A DNA stretch of 64,000 bases from NCBI GenBank assembly GCA_014905825.1, contig JACGCN010000006.1, positions 558,001-622,000 on the forward strand, given 5' to 3'. The DNA comes from Lyophyllum atratum (taxonomy: Eukaryota > Basidiomycota > Agaricomycetes > Agaricales > Lyophyllaceae). The position numbers and the translations under genes were made by a program. This document shows positions 11,395-21,255 of this stretch, piece by piece (the first letter of the stretch is position 1; every line of letters begins with the position of its first letter). The notes beneath the pieces were generated by a model, which searched no databases, was not told the origin of the DNA, and saw nothing but the letters and a program-made list of their open reading frames with translations.

Positions 11395-12222
11395 CTAGGT
11401 GTTGGGTTCAAGCAGCGACAGATCTACCCCTAAAAACCGGTGCAATCGCTTCGTCATCCACCAAACGTCGGCATTTTCGTATACACACGCGCCCCACTCC
11501 TCGTCCGATTCCTCCTCACGTACACCCGAATTTGCAAAATCAATGACAACGGCACGGGTGGGACGCCCTCCAGGAACGAAAAGGATGTTGCCGGGGTTCA
11601 AGTCGGTGTGCACGACGCCGAGTGGGCCAAACGCCCCTGCGGCTGCGACGAGTGACTGCGCGAGCGGGAGTCCAACAACACGGGGGTCAACTTCCTCGAG
11701 GGTTTTCGCGTCGGAGAGGTATTCTAAAAAGAGCACACGCGGGGCGATGGCGCGCTGTGCGAGTGGGAGCGTTCCTGTGGCGAAACAGCGCGGGATCGCC
11801 CCACCTTGCAGAGACTTAAGGCGGTCATAGGCCGCGACCTCGCTCCGGAATTGGAGCTCCGCATTCTGGTAGTGCCACTCTTCCCACCCCACGGCGTCGT
11901 GCTCATCAGGCCACACACCTGGCTCATAATCTGGGTCCCATTGTGCGGTGCGGTTCTTGGCCGCGATGGCTTCAGCAGTATATGTCCACGGCTGCCCAGT
12001 TACGCCCTTTCCTCTGATACGTGCCTCGCAAAAGCGGGGGTCGTAGACCTTGAGGACCACAAAAGATGCAGGGAGGAGGGGCAGGCTATTGGTATGGACA
12101 AGGAGCACTTGGCTCGTGGTGAACGGGGTGAATGCCTGGACGACGGTGGCCGATAAACGCGTCTCCCCAAGCTGCACGGTCAGACGTGAGCCTGGTTGAT
12201 AATAGTCAGGAATATTGGTCAT
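11395..12222 (-). CDS. Protein-kinase-like protein, single exon
   Basis: An uninterrupted 275-codon frame in a genome where nearly all other genes have introns. Residue 58 is the lysine of VVLKVYD, a candidate VAIK-type lysine. HTDLNPGN at residues 205-212 corresponds to the catalytic loop HxDxxxxN, and VIDFANSG at about 226-233 replaces the DFG motif with DFA. The fold therefore looks like the small fungal phosphotransferase-like kinases common in Agaricomycetes, many of which are orphan expansions. Activity is uncertain given DFA, although the metal-binding Asp is kept. It lies exactly between 100-bp direct repeats, which suggests arrival by insertion or a local duplication. Substrate unknown. 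Confidence 0.78.
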   Translation of the reverse strand: MTNIPDYYQPGSRLTVQLGETRLSATVVQAFTPFTTSQVLLVHTNSLPLLPASFVVLKVYDPRFCEARIRGKGVTGQPWTYTAEAIAAKNRTAQWDPDYEPGVWPDEHDAVGWEEWHYQNAELQFRSEVAAYDRLKSLQGGAIPRCFATGTLPLAQRAIAPRVLFLEYLSDAKTLEEVDPRVVGLPLAQSLVAAAGAFGPLGVVHTDLNPGNILFVPGGRPTRAVVIDFANSGVREEESDEEWGACVYENADVWWMTKRLHRFLGVDLSLLEPNT

Positions 12223-12282
12223 GGGAGAGAGTAGGTGAACAGTGAGATTTGATGGGAATTACAGTGGTACATAGGTCGTGCG

Positions 12283-12382
12283 GGGAATGACTGATAGACT
12301 TGTTAGCTCATATAGTCTAGTTTGCCTCATAAGAGCTGATATCACCGCCAGTACAGGACGGACAAATTCACAGGATGAAGAA
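12283..12382. repeat. 100-bp direct repeat, right copy
   Basis: Partner of 11273-11372, spaced 1,010 bp. It starts 61 bp upstream of the kinase-like gene's ATG, so it probably lies in its promoter. Confidence 0.9.
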
Positions 12383-12799
12383 TCTTCATGTTGACGTGTG
12401 TCCTTTTCTTAGAATGGTTCTAGTCTGGAACTTGACTATCCAAATGATACATAGCGGATTTAAAATAGCATTAGGAAGGGAGACATACCGATACTGCACG
12501 TGTACGTTTTTTCAGCTCCTGGAAGTCGCGTACTGAGGTTCATTTGTCCGGGCTCGGAAGATGGACCACAACCAGTTGTGAAATCTGCCGTAACACTTTC
12601 GATAGACAGTTTACTGTATGTTACGCGAGGAAGGTGGGTGGGCGCTGGTGGTAATAGAATGGAGGGAACGATAGCTTATATTGCGGATGATGGTCTGCCT
12701 AAGAGAGTCAGCCTCAGTCAGGGTTACGCGGAGATCGCCTCCGAAGAAGCAAATCGGGCAAAGAGCCATTCGATCAAGAGAAAGAACACAATCCATGCA

Positions 12800-12883
12800 T
12801 GTCCCATGGCTTAGTTGGTTACGGCGTCCGACTGTTATTACTCTCCAATCGGAAGATCGAGAGTTCAAGTCTCTCTGGGACAG
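12800..12883 (+). tRNA. tRNA-Asn(GTT) with a 10-nt intron
   Basis: The acceptor stem TGTCCCA/TGGGACA pairs perfectly and is followed by discriminator G. The D arm reads GCTTAGTTGGTTACGGC. The anticodon stem TCCGA/TCGGA holds the loop CTGTTA-A with anticodon GTT. A 10-nt intron sits one base 3' of the anticodon, its canonical place. The T arm is GAGAG-TTCAAGT-CTCTC. The body closely resembles yeast tRNA-Asn. Confidence 0.93.
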
Positions 12884-13001
12884 TAGCGCAGTGTATGATC
12901 TGCATGTTTTTGATGTATGGACGAAGCATTACCTCTTCTCCCTGTTTTTTTTTGCTCTGCGTGATCCTAGAAACGACTCGGACATATTATGATGCACTAA
13001 T

Positions 13002-13355
13002 AGGGTATTACACAGTAGCGGATTTGGGCTCGATTTGGGCTCGATTTCGTTTCGGATTTGAGACGCTCAGCCTCGAAAACCCAGGGCTTTGGGGTGACCG
13101 ATTTCATGGCTGATTTCAGTTGGATTCGCCCGGCACAGATCGGCACGTGTGTCGGAGTTGTGAAGAACGTTGTTGTTTGGCCAAGGGTCATGTGAATGCT
13201 TATCAATTTGTAGTCCGCTGAGTGTGCCGCGCCGCCGAAAACCTGATTTCAGCTTTTCATGATCAAAGTTGAGGTGATTTCGCGCTCGATTCAACTCAAA
13301 CCCAAGTCGAAATCCAGCCCAAATCCATCCCAAATCCGCTACTGTGTAATACCCT
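13002..13355. mobile_element. MITE-like non-autonomous DNA transposon, 354 bp
   Basis: Begins AGGGTATTACACAGTAGCGG and ends with the exact reverse complement. The terminal inverted repeats continue for about 50 bp with few mismatches (the CGGATTTGGG...GATTTGGGCT...GATTTCG pattern). The element is flanked by AAT on both sides (12999-13001 and 13356-13358), a probable 3-bp target duplication. It has no coding capacity. A 3-bp duplication would fit PIF/Harbinger-type mobilisation, but the family cannot be fixed from one copy. Confidence 0.88.
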
Positions 13356-13554
13356 AATGTTAGCACTAATATTTTTTGCGAGCGCAAGCAGGGCGCCGGG
13401 CGGGAGACAGACATGATTCCACCGAACATGTGACCAGAACGAGCATCGCAGCAAGTGACGTTGACACTGCCAGTGACAGCGGCCACAGAAGCCGCACAAG
13501 ACCCGACTCCCCGCACACCACCTCTCCAACCCCGCTACCTCACCTGCACCACCC

Positions 13555-14336
13555 ATGGATCACGGCGCACACGGCGGGCACGACATGCCCATGGGGCACA
13601 CGTGTTCAATGAACATGCTCTGGTACGCCCTTCCCTCCTATTACCTAACCTGGACCACCCCACCCAACACCGAGCATCTAATACTACTTCCTTACGTAGG
13701 AACACCCAAATAATCGACACATGCATCGTCTTCCGCTCATGGCACATCAAATCCTACCAGGGCTTCATCTTCTCCTGCCTCGTCATCGTCGCGCTCGGTG
13801 CGTTCTATGAATACCTCCGCGAGTTCCAGAAAAAGTACGATGTGCACCTGGCGCGCTCGCTTGCGGATGAGGGGAAGGGCAAGGGGCGGGCGTCGCCTAG
13901 GGGAGGAAGTGGAAGGAGCAGCCCTGATACGGAGACGGAGGAGAGGGGGCTGTTGAGTGGACGGAGGCTGCTAAAGCCGTCGTCGACTGGGTATGTGCTC
14001 TATCAAGCTAGGGAGATTCTTGGGCTTGCGCTAATACCGTAGCTCGTAGGACGCCTGTTCCTATCGTTGCCCGGCTGGTGCGTGCATCGATGTACGGCGC
14101 TACTGTGTTCCTCTCGTTCTTCCTCATGCTCGTGTTCATGACATATAACGTATGTCCCCCTTCCTCCGTAAATATGTGACAGGTACTGACGATAGCGATG
14201 CGGATATGTGCAGGCATATCTAATCATCGCAGTCGTACTCGGCGCTGCAATTGGCCACTATATATTCGGGTCGACACTGAACGTGAACGCAGTACTGGGC
14301 GACGCAGCGGGGCCCAAGACAATGGCATGCCATTAA
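13555..14336 (+). CDS. Ctr-family copper transporter
   Basis: ATG 13555, TAA 14334-14336, three introns (after the Met-rich start, before TPVPIVAR, and before AYLIIAV). The N-terminus MDHGAHGGHDMPMGHTCSMN is the His/Met-rich copper-collecting segment. It is followed by IVFRSWHIKSYQGFIFSCLV (first helix). A cytosolic loop of about 70 residues rich in Gly/Ser/Arg precedes MLVFM, the MxxxM selectivity motif of the second helix. The third helix carries GAAIG, the GxxxG packing motif. The protein should form a trimeric Cu(I) uptake channel in the plasma or vacuolar membrane. The C-terminus is MACH, whose Cys-His may hand over copper. Confidence 0.93.
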
Positions 14337-14932
14337 CACGAGGGCTCCTACACCAAAGCGGTTGGAGATCTATCCACTCATGTATCAGTTTATGTGTTCA
14401 GGTTGAAGGGTTGTTGTAACTGTTTTATCTATGCATTTGCATGTGTACGAGGGCCTCGCTTTCCTCTTTAAGATGCAGAGGTCAGTATTATCGAGAATAG
14501 CCTGGTCTGATGGTCCAACATGGAATGACGAGCTTCTGTGTCAGAGCCACGCTGCGCCGATCGGAACATCTACCTCAGTACCACACGTATCGACTCTCGT
14601 CCCTTTCAGCAAAAAGCAAAAACATGATCGTGAGCCTCGGAGTGCCACAGAGCACTGTGATACGAGGCGCTTAGCGGCGTCGCAGGGCTGGCCCCATTTG
14701 CGAGAGGTGAGGCATGATCTGAATCAGTCCGGATGGTGCCCACCCATCACATGTAAGTACTCCACGATGCTTGTATTGACGATCCAAGTGAGCGTGCTCG
14801 CGAGCGCAATGGTACCATTTTGTTCATGACCTAAACTTGAACCTCGAACGTTTCCTTTCGCTGCAACGACAGCTGCTGGCAGATCTACCGATCATGAAAG
14901 AAACAGAATCGTGTTAGAAATACAAAGCACTA
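14337..14932. other. Intergenic region between convergent genes
   Basis: About 600 bp between the 3' ends of the copper transporter and the proteasome gene. An open frame at 14431-14829 (+) has no recognisable domain and is probably chance. Confidence 0.4.
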
Positions 14933-16145
14933 TCAAGCCGTCTTCATCTCAGTATCCTCGTCCTTTTTCGTCAGCCCCTCCGCGAGCAGCAGCGCATCGA
15001 TCTCTGCAGGCTTATAGATCTTCGCCTTGGGCTGCTTGGTGACCGGGTCGAGCGTCAGGACCGCGAATTCCACTTGCTCAGCAAAGTGGGTCAGCAAATC
15101 AGAGGTAGAATCAAAGATCAACACGACCCACACTTCTCGCTGCCCAACGTCGTGCTGTCCATCGTCTTGCTCATCGTCCTTAGGACCAGGCCGATCGCTT
15201 CCTTCACCTCGATCGTGTCCTTGTACTCCTGCTTAAGCAGACTCTGTGCCGTGCCGTTGTTCGCGCCGATGCACGTTGCCTTCCAGCCCGAGTAGTTGCC
15301 CGACGGGTCCGAGTGGTACAGCTGGAAGTGGTAGTGCGGGTCGTAGCCGGCGTACAGGAGGGACACGCCGAACGGACGCAGACCTTGGGTGAAAATTGGT
15401 TGTCTGGGAGAGGAAGGGAGAGAGTGAGGGAAGGGCTGGCGTACCTCCGTATTGCGTGTACCCTTGCTTCATATCGCATAGCCGCTGCGCCAGCAGCTCG
15501 ACGGGGATGTCTTCGTTGTACATGAGCAGATGCCGTTGCGCGGCCGTCCGTGCATAGTTAACTAGGGAATTCGCATCGGCCGTCAATCCTGCCACACCAC
15601 CTATCACGTTTCTAAATATGAAGTATGAAGCGGATGGTCAGTTGAGGAGAGGATGTGAACCAGAGAATTGATGACGCACGAGTTGAGCAGGTATATCTTC
15701 TCGCCACTTCCGCCGTAGCCTCCGACCTTCGCGCCTGACAGATCGAGGAGCTTGCCTGTGACCTTCTTTTCGGCGGCCAGGACGACGCCGTCCTTTGCGA
15801 GGACGCCGAGGACGGTGCCGGCGTGCGAGATGGCCTCCATGGCATATTCGACTGTGCGATGGAGATTGAGCGTCTGAATTCAGCTGGGGAGGTGGATACA
15901 GGTGATTACTGACTCTGGTAAAGCCGGCCTAGGAGAAGAAAGGTAAGCAAAACGAAATTGAAGAGGAAGAACTGGAGACTGGACGTACCTTCCGGTGAAA
16001 AGATGGTTGTGCGACCTGATTACGGTTTTCATGTCATCTCACTTGATTTAGTCTTACTTCACACTCACTGTCGTAACGTCTTGCCTGTTAGGTTCCGATC
16101 GCAGTGAGCAGTAGATACTAGAGACAGAGAGGAACGACTCACCAT
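14933..16145 (-). CDS. PRE9: 20S proteasome subunit alpha type-4 (alpha3)
   Basis: Minus strand, ATG 16143-16145 as its own tiny first exon, stop 14933-14935, about eight introns. The joined start reads [20 protein letters not shown] followed by [12 protein letters not shown], the proteasome alpha-subunit signature. Later come [36 protein letters not shown] and [20 protein letters not shown]. These match yeast Pre9 and human PSMA4 rather than other alpha subunits. It is a structural ring subunit with no catalytic Thr. The C-terminus is a charged tail ending EDTEMKTA. Confidence in the paralogue call is high. Confidence 0.93.
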
Positions 16146-16298
16146 GATGGAGATGGGGGATGGGAGAGATGAGGAAAGTGCAGGTGACTGACGCGTGCAC
16201 GATGCATACGCGTCGCTCGCCCAATTCGGATACTGCCGAAGCCTCACCCACTCTGCTCAACCCATTCATAAATTACAATATTATATTATCCTTCCTGT

Positions 16299-17035
16299 TC
16301 AAGTTCTCTCCCTAATGCCAATATCGTACCCAGCCATCCTATTCAACCCATCCACCGCTTTCCTCACCTGCTCCTCCGTGCTCTCCTCCAACGACACAAC
16401 CACCACCCCCTCTTCACCCACAGGGCTCTCCAGCGTCCTCAACTGACTCTCCAGCATCGACGCCTTCATAAAGTGTCCCGGCCGCTTCTCCATCCTCTCC
16501 ATCAGCACCTCCCTAGGTCCATCAATGAACACAAAATACGTCGGGAGCTCTCTCCCCTCCTCCGCCTCCGCCCTCTTCCCCCTAAGAATATCCCGGTAAT
16601 ACCGCTTCAGCGCCGAACACCCAATCACCACGCCCGCCTTCTCCTCTGGTGTTCCTGGGTCTCGGACTCGGTCGAGCGTCATGCGCTCAGCGGTAGCCCG
16701 GATGAGCGCGAGCCACGGCTCCCTGTCAGCGTCCGTCAGCGGGATCCCGGCGGACATCTTCGCGACGTTCGTTGAGGGGTGAAGATCGTCCCCCTCGACG
16801 TAGGGCATGCCCAGTGCGTCGGCGAGCGCGTGGCCGAGTGTTGATTTCCCGGTGCCGGAGACGCCCTATCGGTATATGCGGTATAAAGGAAGCAAGGAAG
16901 GTAAGGTCAGTAAGCGAGTGAAGGCGTATATACGGACGGCGGGGGTGATCACAAGACGGGGGGATGGGTACTGACCATCACGACGATGAACACAGCCTGC
17001 GGATGATCGCGCGCTGATCCGTTGGTGGGCGACAT
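16299..17035 (-). CDS. Gluconokinase (D-gluconate kinase)
   Basis: ATG 17035, stop 16299-16301, one intron just before GVSGTGKSTLGHALADALG, which is the P-loop. EGDDLHP, the typical gluconokinase substrate block, follows, with LTDADREPWL after it. CSALKRYYRDILRG and GHFMKASMLESQLRTLE are the two remaining family signatures. The length (about 220 residues) is right. It phosphorylates gluconate to 6-phosphogluconate with ATP, feeding the pentose phosphate pathway in the cytosol. A short spacer of about 150 bp separates its 3' end from the proteasome gene promoter on the same strand. Confidence 0.93.
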
Positions 17036-18085
17036 GCTCGGTGTGCGCTGGAGGTGGGTTGGGATACAGACACGGACAGGGAGTATATTAATGCAGGGGA
17101 TGTCGGGAGAGGTACCTTTCTAAAGGAAATTTGTCGGGCGGAAATTCGGGCCAACGGCCCGGATTTTAGAGCTTCCTATCCTCGAGCTCCTGTCCTGCAA
17201 GTAGTCATATCGATGTCTCTTCATTCAAGCAACGGATGCAAGCGGATTCTATCCATTTTGTGCACCCGCTGTCAATGCCTCCCGTTTCTCAAGATCGCCA
17301 GAAATCCTATGTATCGATGCGCATTCAAGCTTGATCGGGCTCAACGAACGGGATGGATGTTTGATTTTTCAGGGGAACAGGATACAGATGGGCTACTAGC
17401 TAAGTATTACGGGGGGCGGAGGTCTCCGGATCTATCGTGTATGTACATGGGGCGGGTGGGCGGTGTCACTGCACATCCAGTGTGATGCAGATCCTGCAAG
17501 TACAGTACGCGTGTACGTGTAAGTATATAAATTTAGAAAGAGAGAGAGAGAGCAGTGTCCGCCTTTCACTGCCCCAAATGCTGCGCAAGAAAAAGACTTG
17601 GGAGTGGTGTGTAAGAAGAACTCGAATCAAAGGGGTGATAGATGAACTGAACTTGACTTGGAAAGTGGGAAATGGTATGGTATCATGGAAGGGTGATAGA
17701 AGTAAAAGCGCTAGGAACACAGGTTGATGACGATGAAGATGAGGTGGAAGAAGCGGAAGATGATGATGCTAATAAGAAGAACACAGCACAATTAATCAAT
17801 CATATGGATATAAATAGTCTGGGTGAAAGAATGGATTCCGATGAAGCGGCCAAACGCTCCAACGCGGACCGAAAAGGACAAAAGGAGTGCGGAACACGTA
17901 CAGACAGGTCTGCGGTATCCCGAGGGGTGACAAAGGAGTGAAAGAGGATGTATGGATACGACAGTGGGGCAGAGGCTGGAGAGTGAGAGTTGATACAGTA
18001 TGAAACGGGTCTTGATCTTGATCTTGTAACGGGACAGCGGTAGTGAAGCAAGCCAGCACGGTAGAGTGGCCACCACTCTCGGAGT
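17036..18085. other. Intergenic region between gluconokinase promoter and DUF6593-like gene 3' end
   Basis: No gene is recognised. It includes an AG-dinucleotide run near 17540 and a purine-rich GATGATGAAGATGAGG-like stretch near 17725-17775. Confidence 0.4.
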
Positions 18086-20110
18086 TCACGTCGTAGGCGC
18101 CGAGGACGCCGCCGCTGGCCCTGGGGTATCCCCAATCCTAGGCGAGAAGTTGATAGAATTGTAAGCCGGTGGAGGCATCTCATACGCCGCGCCCGCCATA
18201 GCCAGCGGCAGCGGGGCATACGCCCTCGGGCTGCTCATCCACAGCGCTAAATCATCCTCCTTCACCGGCCCACTGTCCGACACCACCCTGTGCTCGACGC
18301 TGCGCGAGCTCGACGTCGGCGGAGACGGTAGTGTGCGTTGGCTATATGGTACGTGCGGTTGCGTCCGCCACTTCTCCCCACTATGCCCCGCATGGCTCTG
18401 GCTATGGCTCTGGCTCCTGGCCCGCCCATGCCCCGCGCCCAGTGAATTTCTGCCGTCCATCAGCGGTGGCAAACCTTCTGAAGTCGGCGGCCGGGGTAGC
18501 TGCCTCGACGGTCGGCGTGATGTTGGTGTGGCCGCTCGTGTTGGCAGGTCATGGAGCTGCGCAGCTAGAGAGCCTGATGGGCCGCCCGTTATTTCCGAGA
18601 CTACCCGGGCGGTTGTTGGGGATGTCATAGCTCGTGGGGGAGTTGATCTAGGGCGTGGGATTAGAGGGAGTACGGGCGGCATGGGAAGCTCCGGGAGTCG
18701 TCGGGCGCTGCTGCTGGCTGTAGAGTGGGAGGAGGATGGGCGTGAGCGAGGGCTTGACCTCCGCTGGGGGGAGATGCTGAAACGTGCGGGGATCGATGGG
18801 ACGGGCGGGACATCGTCCTCGTTGTAGAACGAGGGATCGAGATATGTATGGGAGGGAGCAGAGCCTCGCGAATGGGGGTAGAAGATGGATTCGGCGGAGG
18901 GGCTAGGCGGTCGCGTCAGGGTTGGAGAAAAGAACATGTGATCGTTGGCGTCTTCGGAGCCTGACGTGGAGGGATCGGGACTCGGGGCTCGCAATGTGGG
19001 ATATAGAGGATGTCCATACACGACTTTTGCCATTTGCTCTGCGGATATTGAGGTTGGCGTGAGGGCATCTGGAGTGGTAGACCCCGAGGACAGCGAAGAA
19101 TGGGAAGTGCGCTTAGGAAAGAGCGGCTCGCCATACATGATCTTTCGCCATTGAAGATTAGTGGTAGACATGTTGCCAGGTGCGGATTTCGGCGGAGTCA
19201 GGCCGGGCAGATCTTGAGGGTGACCAATCGGAATGACGATATCCTTACCCTCGAATTTCTTGACCAGCATCCATTCTTGGACATCCGTAACAAGAAACAG
19301 CGCTGTCACCAGGAGGTAGTCAAGTAGAAGGAGAGACACTCCATGGTGAACGAGCATTGGACGGGCATCGTACTTGTCATGCAAGGTTTCGAAAATGTTC
19401 AGCCGAGGCGGCAAGGAGTCCGTGGCTGGCTCAAATATTGCGATCGGACCCTTGACCGCAGCTGTGGTGCACTAAGAAGATTCTAATTGAGTTCCAGGAT
19501 CAGTGAGAGAAATAACTCATAACTAACCCAGTACGAGCTCCCGACTTGTCTCCACTTGAGATTCTGCGAGTAGTTCGGAATGTTGAATTTCCTAGGGCCA
19601 CTATAGTGCGCAGTAAGTAAGTAAGTTGTTGGACCATGGGGCGGCCACTACACACCTAAGGATGGTACCGCGTCTGAGGAGAGCCTCGCTTCCCTGCCAT
19701 CGAATCCCTCTCATCTGGATGAAAACCCCGTCCGAAACACCCTTCCCCTTCGCTGGGGCGGTCCTTGGCCATTTAATTTCTGCGGTCTTGGTATCTCCGT
19801 CCCACGGATCTGCCCGCTTTATCGTGGTCGTTACGCCAATGGTCTTGATAGTATACAAAGGCTGTTCAGTCACGTCATCGGTGACATTCGAGTCCAGGAA
19901 GGACGGTGAGGACAACTTCAAGGTGAGAAGTGGGGATTTCTGGTGGGCTGGCGTGTCGTCGCTATCCATTCGCCGGAGGTAAGGAACGACCGAGGACAGT
20001 ACGGAGACACGAGACGATGCTCCGGCATGTGCAGAGAACTTCGAAGACGAAGCAGGACGTCCTGTGCGCAAAGCGTCCATTGGAGAGTCAGAGCGTGCTC
20101 CCTTTGCCAT
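18086..20110 (-). CDS. DUF6593-like protein with long Ser/Pro-rich tail
   Basis: ATG 20110, stop at 18086, two introns (about 19578-19660 and about 19471-19530). The first 270 residues include LLTLKLSSPSFLDSNVTDDV, PLYTIKTIGVTTTIKR, KTAEIKWPR, KFNIPNYSQNLKWRQVGSSY and ARPMLVHHGVSLLLLDYLLV. This order (phase-changing beta strands, a W-x-x-G pocket and a hydrophobic LDYLLVTALFL end) is that of the fungal DUF6593 family with a tubby/LURP-like fold. The rest, about 370 residues, is disordered Ser/Pro/Arg sequence with SPS and RPPS repeats, probably phosphorylated. Family call is by pattern memory and moderate. Role unknown. Confidence 0.62.
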
Positions 20111-20679
20111 CGAGGTTCGTAAAGAGCATCAGCTAAGGCCAAGCGATAGGTGGAGAAGGCGCCGGACGCTTACATCGGAAAGTTGCTGAGCTAATACTGT
20201 TAGATGCTCCCATCACGGAAAAAAATACCGCAGGTCATCTGAGACGTGATGGCATGTGTGATGGGCGGCAGCGAGGTGGCGAGGAACAGCATGGGTCCAT
20301 CAGATTTCTCCCATAGATAGTATCCATTGCATCTGGTCGATCCAATTTTATTGGACTGGGTCCGCCCAAGGCCGTTATCGGCGCTTGTGATCCAGCGCCG
20401 GAGGACTTAACCGCTCCACTGCCTAAGCGATACCGGCGCTTGCTGAGTATATTGGGCGCGAAGGGTGCGCAAGTACAGCAATTGTGTGCATATCGAAGGC
20501 GAAGGCGGGCTCATGGACGACAGCAGCAAGAGCCTGAACTTGTTGGTGGTGGCGCCGCCACGTAATCATTCAAGGTGGACAAACAAATACTAACTTCGCG
20601 TTTCTCAACCAAGCATCCCTTTTCCAACTCCAACCATCACCATTGCTGTATTCTTAATCTGTGTTCATAGCCTCAAACC
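20111..20679. other. Divergent promoter region between DUF6593-like gene and CHZ1
   Basis: The two genes point away from each other. A likely 5'-UTR intron of the minus-strand gene lies at about 20131-20173, with donor and acceptor signals. No coding feature is seen in the rest. Confidence 0.4.
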
Positions 20680-21255
20680 ATGTCTTCTAGTGTAACAGAC
20701 CCCAAGTACGTCTCGCCACAGCTATTTACCTTCGACGCGTCGCCTTACTCCTCTTTTTCAGAGCCACCACCACCGGTGCTACTGACGCCAACGTCGCGTC
20801 GCCACAGAGCAAAGGAAAAGGAAAAGCCCCGACTGCTGACGAGAGCATGGAGGAGGAGGAGGAAGAAGAGGAGGAAGAGGATGATGAGGAAGAAGAAGAC
20901 GAAGATGAGGTTCGTGTCCATTCGCGTCGCGTCGTTTTACCCTTTCCCCTCGGTCTTCTCCCTATCCTCTCTGTAGCGCTTTTACTCCACTATATTCATC
21001 ATATATACGCGAATATACTCTTCATCACGCGCGTTTTGCGTTTCATCGCCCTGGGTAAAACCACCGATGCTGACGCGTTTTTTCTTTCAATAGGCTGAGG
21101 AAACCCTCGAGGAGATTGATCCCTCCGCCATCGTTGGCAGACGTACCCGTGGCGTCAAGGTCGACTATACCTCTAAGGAGGCGCTTGCCAAAGCCGGGCT
21201 TCAGGATAACGAAAACGATGAAGACGAGGACGAGGATGTTGAGATGAGAGAGTGA
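20680..21255 (+). CDS. CHZ1: Histone H2A.Z-H2B chaperone Chz1
   Basis: ATG 20680, TGA 21253-21255, introns at about 20706-20760 and 20908-21093. The protein (about 110 residues) has a short Thr/Ala/Ser start and a run of some 25 Glu/Asp. It then has the diagnostic CHZ motif LEEIDPSAIVGRRTRGVKVD followed by YTSKEALAKAG, and a second acidic tail ending EDVEMRE. In yeast this motif binds H2A.Z-H2B dimers and delivers them to SWR1 in the nucleus. Motif order and length agree with the family. Confidence 0.93.
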
